This document shows positions 1-4,455 of a DNA stretch of 6,297 nucleotides, piece by piece. Both the position numbers and the translations under genes were made by a program. Within the stretch, counting starts at the first letter, position 1, and the number at the start of each line of letters is the position of its first letter. Source of the stretch: Nitrososphaerota archaeon (GTDB taxonomy: Archaea > Thermoproteota > Nitrososphaeria > Nitrososphaerales > UBA183); NCBI GenBank assembly GCA_029784795.1, contig JAFMAW010000053.1, forward strand, positions 1-6,297, in the 5' to 3' direction. Under the pieces are notes generated by a model, which worked only from the letters and a program-made list of their open reading frames with translations, did not search any database and was not told where the DNA came from.

Positions 1-1315
1 CCGGCCGGACCACGAATAGCTCGCCGACCGCAAGCTGGCCGACCGGCACCCGGACCTCCCGGCCGTCCCGCGCGAGCCACGACCCCATGTTCTGGCCGAC
101 GTCCCTAACCGGACAGTAGTCGACGCCGCTGACGTACGTCGTCCCGCCGAGGACGATGGTCGGAGGGACGGACACGAGCGGCGCGTAGGCCAGGGGCACG
201 AAAAGGTTCGAAGCGGACGGATACGTGACGCCGTCCCCCCGCAGCCAGCCCGAGGTCCCGCCGCCGAACGGCGTCCCCGACGTCGACGCCTCGCACGTGA
301 CCGAGGCAAGGTTGCCGCCGTCAACGTACGCGTCGACCTTGTTCAAGAGCCCGGTCGAGGGGTCGCTCCTGGACGCCCTCGAGCAGTACTCGTACTCGAA
401 CACCACGACCTTCCCGTTCGGCAGCGCCGAAAGGTTGAGGGGCGTGAAAGACGGAACCGCCGGCACGGAGCCGTTGTTCCTGTTCATCTGCCAGTCGACC
501 CCCGGCACGAAGAAGCTCTCGGGCGTCCCGGACGTGACGCCGCCGCTCGTGAGGTAGCAGTTCCCGGGATAGACGTACTTGGCGGACTGGTTCAAGGAGG
601 CCGTCGTCCCCGAGACGGTCAGCGTCTCCGTCGACCTCGCGGCCGCCCCGAACACCGAGACGCGCGACACGTACTGGCTCGCCGCGCACAGCGCCCGGTA
701 CTGGTCGGCCGTCCCGGCGACGCTGCGGAACGAGTCCCTCTTGTAGCGCGCCCTGAAGTCGTTGTCAGTTTCCGGGTCGGACCCTCCCGTGAAGGCGAGG
801 CGGTTCGTCACGGACGTCACCCCCCCGACGGAGGGGTTCATGTACTGGACCTTGCCCGCCGCCACGTTCCCGGCCTGGCCGACGACCATCGCCACCGCCG
901 GCGCGTCCACGCTCATCGTCCCGGCCTGGAGCACCACCTGCGACGCGGTCTGGAAGTACTGCGGCAGCGTCCCGCTCGAGCCCTGCATGTAGACCTGCGT
1001 GCCCTTGGGGATGATGTAGTCCTGGTCCGCCGGCGTGGTCCTCGAGAACGTCGCCGCGCCGGACGCGTAAGTCCCGGGCTGCCGCCTGAACCCGAATCGC
1101 TCCAGGAAGGCGTCCAGCTCCGACCCCGACTTCGCGTCGATGTCGTAGCTGTAGCTCTGAACGTAGTTCTGAACATCCCCCTCCGCCTGGACCTCCGCGC
1201 TCGCGTCCATCAGCTTCCTGACCAGCGTGCCGACCTCCGAGCTGACGGCCTTGTCCTGGGCGAACAGCGCCTGCCTCATCCGCAAAGAGATTTCCTGCGG
1301 CGTTCTAATCGCCAT
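1..1315 (-). CDS. gpJ/gp47-like baseplate wedge protein (3' end off window)
   Basis: The frame is open from ATG at 1315 to the left edge, giving 438 residues without a stop. The ATG lies 6 nt after the gp25-like stop, with GGAGGA 12 nt and AAGG 9 nt upstream. The N-terminus is helical (TPQEISLRMRQALFAQDKAV) and is followed by a DAFLERFGFRRQPGTYASG segment and the IIPKGTQVYM strand at 101-110, all usual for Baseplate_J proteins. The hallmark motif FTGGSDPETDNDFRARYKRD lies at 175-194, followed by a GTADQYRALCAASQYVSRVSV segment (201-221). In short homologues such as P2 gpJ and Mu gp47 the protein ends not long after this. Here it runs on through a beta-rich region of over 200 residues (YVYPGNCYLTS, FFVPGVDWQMN, VVVFEYEYCSRASRSDPS, LLNKVDAYVDGG). 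Five cysteines occur at 210, 253, 311, 341 and 401. The family role is wedge assembly around the hub and signalling of contraction. Identity is firm; the function of the extended region is unknown. Confidence 0.93.
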   Translation of the reverse strand, partial: MAIRTPQEISLRMRQALFAQDKAVSSEVGTLVRKLMDASAEVQAEGDVQNYVQSYSYDIDAKSGSELDAFLERFGFRRQPGTYASGAATFSRTTPADQDYIIPKGTQVYMQGSSGTLPQYFQTASQVVLQAGTMSVDAPAVAMVVGQAGNVAAGKVQYMNPSVGGVTSVTNRLAFTGGSDPETDNDFRARYKRDSFRSVAGTADQYRALCAASQYVSRVSVFGAAARSTETLTVSGTTASLNQSAKYVYPGNCYLTSGGVTSGTPESFFVPGVDWQMNRNNGSVPAVPSFTPLNLSALPNGKVVVFEYEYCSRASRSDPSTGLLNKVDAYVDGGNLASVTCEASTSGTPFGGGTSGWLRGDGVTYPSASNLFVPLAYAPLVSVPPTIVLGGTTYVSGVDYCPVRDVGQNMGSWLARDGREVRVPVGQLAVGELFVVRP

Positions 1316-1321
1316 GATCCC

Positions 1322-1792
1322 CTACCTTCCTCCCTGCGCGCGGTAAAAGTTTATGGACTGCCCGACGACCACCTCGGCGCCGGACCACGTGGTCGCCCTG
1401 ACGGCCAGCCGCAGGACCGACCCGGCGGGCTCCGCGTCGACGGCGACGTCCTTGACGATCTCCTCCAGGGAGAGGGGCATCGCGACCGGCGGCGCGTATG
1501 ACGTCATGTACGACCACTTCTCCCGCGCGATCTTCTGCGCCTGCGTCGCCTGGTAGAGGTTCATGACCCGCATGGCCTCCCCCCTGGCGACCATCGCCGC
1601 CACCTTGCTGGAGGGGCCGCCAATCGCGTCGGCGAGCGACGTGCCGAACCCGGGATTGAACCTGTCGGTCCCCAGGGGCTCGGACAGCCACAGCCTGACG
1701 TCCTGCGCCAACTTGTCCGCCCCGTCAACGGTCGCGGCGGTCCCGCCGGCGAGGGCGATGTCGCCGTTCTCTATCTTGAAGTCGTAGCTCAT
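1322..1792 (-). CDS. gp25/gpW-like baseplate wedge protein
   Basis: The product has 156 residues, with ATG at 1792 overlapping the previous stop (ATGA) and TAG at 1324-1322. A GGAG site lies 5 nt before the start. The N-terminal half carries the family signature: a short strand region (FKIENGDIALAGG), then DKLAQDVRLWLSEPLGTDRF and NPGFGTSLADAIGG at about 48-59, as in P2 gpW, Mu gp46, PBSX XkdS and T4 gp25. Two helical stretches follow (61-95), then a beta-rich end (SVLRLAVRATTWSGAEVVV). T4 gp25 is 132 residues, so the length is normal with a modest C-terminal extension. Known members sit in the wedge core that joins the baseplate to the first sheath ring; the lysozyme name sometimes attached to the family does not imply activity, and no catalytic motif is visible here. 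The gpJ-like gene immediately follows, as expected for this pair. Confidence 0.93.
   Translation of the reverse strand: MSYDFKIENGDIALAGGTAATVDGADKLAQDVRLWLSEPLGTDRFNPGFGTSLADAIGGPSSKVAAMVARGEAMRVMNLYQATQAQKIAREKWSYMTSYAPPVAMPLSLEEIVKDVAVDAEPAGSVLRLAVRATTWSGAEVVVGQSINFYRAQGGR
1328..1333 (-). promoter_or_regulatory. Shine-Dalgarno site for the gpJ-like gene
   Basis: GGAGGA on the minus strand, 12 nt before ATG 1315 and inside the final Gly-Gly codons of the gp25-like gene. The spacing is long; the adjoining AAGG at 1328-1325 is 9 nt from the ATG and may be the part used. Confidence 0.65.
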
Positions 1793-1980
1793 GCCCGCTC
1801 CACGAACCTTCCGGCAACGCGGTCATACCGGGCCTCCCCGGAAGTCACGAAGCCGATGTCGTCCGCGCCGACGCCGACCAGGTCGCTGCCGGGTTCCACC
1901 CCCGGCGCTCCTCCCGAAGCGTCGTTCACGCTGAAGCGGCCAGTGATGTTCCCGTCCGCGTCCACTATCACGTACATCAT
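1789..1980 (-). CDS. Small hypothetical phage tail-module protein, 63 aa
   Basis: A short gene runs from ATG at 1980 to TGA at 1791-1789. Its ATG overlaps the stop of the preceding gene (ATGA), and its own stop overlaps the next ATG in the same way. A second ATG follows directly at 1977. A strong GGAGGA lies 8 nt before the first ATG, which therefore is the better start. A longer open frame extends upstream to about 2277, but it runs inside the preceding gene and has basic, low-complexity composition, so the upstream part is a shadow. The product is acidic, begins MMYVIVDADGNITGRFSV and ends RYDRVAGRFVERA. It has no signal peptide, membrane segment or cysteine. The pattern 'short beta strand with DADG turn, Gly/Pro-rich middle, YD..xGxFV ending' is seen in various small phage tail-region proteins, but I do not recognise a named family. 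The tight coupling and its own ribosome site argue that it is real and made with the baseplate proteins, either as a small structural part or an assembly factor. Confidence 0.8.
   Translation of the reverse strand: MMYVIVDADGNITGRFSVNDASGGAPGVEPGSDLVGVGADDIGFVTSGEARYDRVAGRFVERA
1798..1801 (-). promoter_or_regulatory. Shine-Dalgarno site for the gp25-like gene
   Basis: GGAG on the minus strand, 5 nt before ATG 1792, within the last codons of the 63-residue gene. With the ATGA overlap it implies coupled translation. Confidence 0.7.
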
Positions 1981-4454
1981 GTCATCAGTCCTCCAAACTG
2001 CCTCGCGCTGAGGAAGGCGCCCCCCATGCCCAGCGTCACGCCGTTGCCGTACGTCTGCAGGTATTCCGGCACGAGCTGCCAGACGCCCGCCTCCGGCAAG
2101 TCCATCACGAATGAGAACGCGATTATGCTTCCATTGGAATCGGCCGAGTTCTGATGCGCCGGCGAGTACAGCGTCGTCCCCGTCGTCGAGTTGTACAGCT
2201 TGATCCTCGTCTTGTACAGGACGGATATGGAGGTGCTGTTCGCCACGCCGGTGGACCACGACACGTCGACGGCGCACGGGCTCTGCACGTTCAGGACCAT
2301 GTACTCGCTCCCGAGGCGGTCATACCACGTGTTCTGGTTCGAAAGCGGCGTCCAGCCTGTCGACCACGATATGTCGCCGTAGACCAGGTCAATCTCCGGA
2401 TTCGACAGGACGTAGGACCTCAAGTCCGCCTGCCTTATCCTGATCTTGTCAAAGGCGGAGGCCGACCCCGTATTGACGAGGCACCTGACCTTAATGAAGC
2501 AAGTGCCCGCCGGAACCACGAACCTGCTCGCGAACCAGCCGTTTTTGGCCGAGGTGAATCCATTGAAGCTCAGCGAGTAGTTGGCGGCCGAGCTCAGCTG
2601 GTTCTTCGCGGCGTCGTAGAAAAACATCCTGTACGTGGCCAGGGCCGACGCGCCCAGCGTCCCGACAAACTCCAAGTATGCCTTGAAACTCAGATTCTTC
2701 GTGTTCGAGCTCACGCGGAGGTAGTCCGACAAGATGCAGCCGGAATAGCCGGCCGTCTCCTGCGACACCTCGAACCAGTTCTCCCCGAGCGCGTACGCCC
2801 CCGTGGCGAAGTCCCCCTCCTCGACGACGGGCGCCCCGCTCGTCACGACGGACACGGCGCCGTTCGCCCCCGCGGTCTGCTGGGAGTCCCACGCGCAGAT
2901 GTCGCTCGCGGCCCCCGACGCGATCCTCATGTTCCTGAAGTCGGCGTTCGGCAGGCCCGAGAGGGACATCGTCCCCCACGGCCCCGTCATGTTACCACCG
3001 GAGATCACCGCGTTGCCCCACTGGTCCTGCACCTCGATCGCGCCGCCGATCACCTTCAGCAGCTTCTGCGCGGCGTCCTCGGCGTCGATAATGACCATCT
3101 TCGTGCCGTCCGCCGACACGGCCCTGATCCCCTTCTGGTCCAGGGAAATCTTGTTGCCCTGCAGGTATATCGGCCTGCCGTCCGCGTCGACCTCCGCCGG
3201 ATACCATCCCAGCAGGGACGCCGAGTCGTTCAGCATCGCCCTGTCCAGCCATATCGGCGCAGAGGGGACGTAGACGCCGAAGAACGAGAAGGCCCCCTCG
3301 AAGCCGGCCCTCCCCGCCGGCATGGCTGGCAGCCCGAACTCCGTCCCGTTCACGACGGCCTTCGCCACGGAGCCAGGAGACTGCTCCGCGACGACCCCGC
3401 CGACCATCCGGAACACCCTGCCCGAGGGCTCCAGCCACCACTTGTCGCCGTCGTCCTGCCAGCCGAAATAGATCCTCCAGTCGCCCGACGCCTGCGCCCT
3501 GATCCCCCAGTTCACCCAGGACGGCTGCGTCAGCCAGCCCGCGCCGTTCGGCGCCCACTGACCGGGGTCCGTCAAGCCCCCGAGCCACTGCGCGGCGTAG
3601 CCCTGGTCGAACCTCACGCAGAACCTGAACGACGCCGCTCCCGAGGGCGGCTCCTCCGCGGCTCCGGCGACCCTCGCGAAGCCCGAGGCGTTCGCCTGCG
3701 CATTGAAGGGCTGCCCCTCCGACACCACGGCCCCGTACGCGTCGAGCCATTCGACCCACGCCTGCGTCGCCAGGTCGGCGAGCCCGTCGGGATAGAACGA
3801 GCCCGAGAAGTACGCCGAAGGCGTGTGCGCCTGCCCGTTGTCCAGAGGCGCCGCCATGCTCTTGACCACCACCGCCTCACCCGGAGACGGCACGACGCAC
3901 TTGAGCGAGTCGTGCGTCAGCCCCACGCCGTAGGAGCCGTCCAGCGAGACCGCGGCGGGGTCGCCCTGCGTGACGGACCAGTACACATTGGCCGAGTCCG
4001 CCTGCGACGAGCCGACGTAGCCAGAGGTGGCGGAAGGCGACTGGACCAGCCCCCAGAAGTCGCTCCTCCTCACGAGGTTCGGCCTGCCGATGGCGTCCTT
4101 CGAGACGGTGTCCACCAGGTTGCTGCCGTCGTAGACCACCCCGCCCGGAGCGTCGAGCACTATCCTCTGCCCCGTGATGATGGTGTCGCCGGGAAGGTCG
4201 GAGGACACGTCCCTGCGCTCAAGGTCGAAGTTCCTGGCCTTCAATATCCAGCGGCCGTTCCTGCTCTCCGCAATCCAGATCTCGCCCAGCCTGGGGACGT
4301 TGACGGTCCCGCCGACGGCGAGCCCGATGTCCGCGTACAGGACGCCGCCCGTGGCGTCTTGAAGCTGCGCCTCGCCCGAACCCGTGGGGCCGCCCTGCGG
4401 GTCGACGGCGACCACCTTTCCCGACCTCGTCGCTATCGGAGCCTGGGGAATCAA
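1977..4454 (-). CDS. Large modular OB-fold/jelly-roll baseplate protein in spike position (putative receptor-binding protein)
   Basis: The product has 825 residues, ending in TGA at 1979-1977. The proposed start is TTG at 4454, one base after the hub stop (TGAGTTG), with only a weak GGCGGGG upstream. A GTG at 4415 (residue 14) has GAGG nine bases upstream, but starting there would cut into the first apparent strand (SGKVVAVD), so TTG is preferred. Residues about 10-75 look like the OB fold of spike/hub-cap proteins (GGTVNVPRLGEIWIAE, then NGRWILKARN). Residues about 130-285 read like a CBM4/9-type jelly roll, with the SAYFSGSFYPDG and WVEWLDAYGAVVSEGQ strands. A Trp-rich stretch follows (286-341). 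A jelly-roll-like ending lies at 399-411 (APIWLDRAMLNDS). Residues 430-510 look like a fibre segment (NKISLDQKGIRAV, GGAIEVQDQWGN). A second jelly-roll-like domain spans about 550-675, and a terminal domain about 685-825. No catalytic motif was recognised. Its place between hub and gp25-like gene matches Mu gp45 / P2 gpV or XkdR, but it is far longer. Base composition falls in the C-terminal third. Function as a glycan-binding adhesin is inference. Confidence 0.78.
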   Translation of the reverse strand: MIPQAPIATRSGKVVAVDPQGGPTGSGEAQLQDATGGVLYADIGLAVGGTVNVPRLGEIWIAESRNGRWILKARNFDLERRDVSSDLPGDTIITGQRIVLDAPGGVVYDGSNLVDTVSKDAIGRPNLVRRSDFWGLVQSPSATSGYVGSSQADSANVYWSVTQGDPAAVSLDGSYGVGLTHDSLKCVVPSPGEAVVVKSMAAPLDNGQAHTPSAYFSGSFYPDGLADLATQAWVEWLDAYGAVVSEGQPFNAQANASGFARVAGAAEEPPSGAASFRFCVRFDQGYAAQWLGGLTDPGQWAPNGAGWLTQPSWVNWGIRAQASGDWRIYFGWQDDGDKWWLEPSGRVFRMVGGVVAEQSPGSVAKAVVNGTEFGLPAMPAGRAGFEGAFSFFGVYVPSAPIWLDRAMLNDSASLLGWYPAEVDADGRPIYLQGNKISLDQKGIRAVSADGTKMVIIDAEDAAQKLLKVIGGAIEVQDQWGNAVISGGNMTGPWGTMSLSGLPNADFRNMRIASGAASDICAWDSQQTAGANGAVSVVTSGAPVVEEGDFATGAYALGENWFEVSQETAGYSGCILSDYLRVSSNTKNLSFKAYLEFVGTLGASALATYRMFFYDAAKNQLSSAANYSLSFNGFTSAKNGWFASRFVVPAGTCFIKVRCLVNTGSASAFDKIRIRQADLRSYVLSNPEIDLVYGDISWSTGWTPLSNQNTWYDRLGSEYMVLNVQSPCAVDVSWSTGVANSTSISVLYKTRIKLYNSTTGTTLYSPAHQNSADSNGSIIAFSFVMDLPEAGVWQLVPEYLQTYGNGVTLGMGGAFLSARQFGGLMT
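1989..1994 (-). promoter_or_regulatory. Shine-Dalgarno site for the 63-aa gene
   Basis: GGAGGA on the minus strand, 8 nt before ATG 1980 and inside the last codons of the 825-residue gene. It is the strongest ribosome site in the window. It decides the start of the small gene against the longer upstream reading frame. Confidence 0.85.
2101..2700. other. Segment of lower G+C within the modular tail protein
   Basis: Hand counts in 60-base blocks give about 58% G+C (351 of 600). Sampled blocks elsewhere are 63-77%, for example 75% at 3301-3360 and 77% at 5401-5460. The segment encodes residues of about 585-785, covering most of the second jelly-roll-like domain and most of the terminal domain. 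The reading frame is unbroken. The drop is what a module acquired by recombination would show, though tail-fibre tips can drift for other reasons. Confidence 0.6.
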
Positions 4455-4455
4455 C

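Noticed and set aside
2251..2376. Imperfect 18-nt direct repeat (2251-2268 and 2359-2376, three mismatches) encoding SWSTG twice, 36 residues apart
   Set aside because: The rest of the 36-residue units do not align, so it is probably chance or a local beta-strand motif rather than a true repeat.
1977..2700. Diversity-generating retroelement variable region in the fibre tip
   Set aside because: No reverse transcriptase, template repeat or C-type-lectin ending is visible. The lower G+C alone does not support it.
2992..3759. A 255-codon minus-strand frame inside the modular protein gene
   Set aside because: Gly/Arg-rich low-complexity product in a shifted frame; a compositional shadow with no motif.
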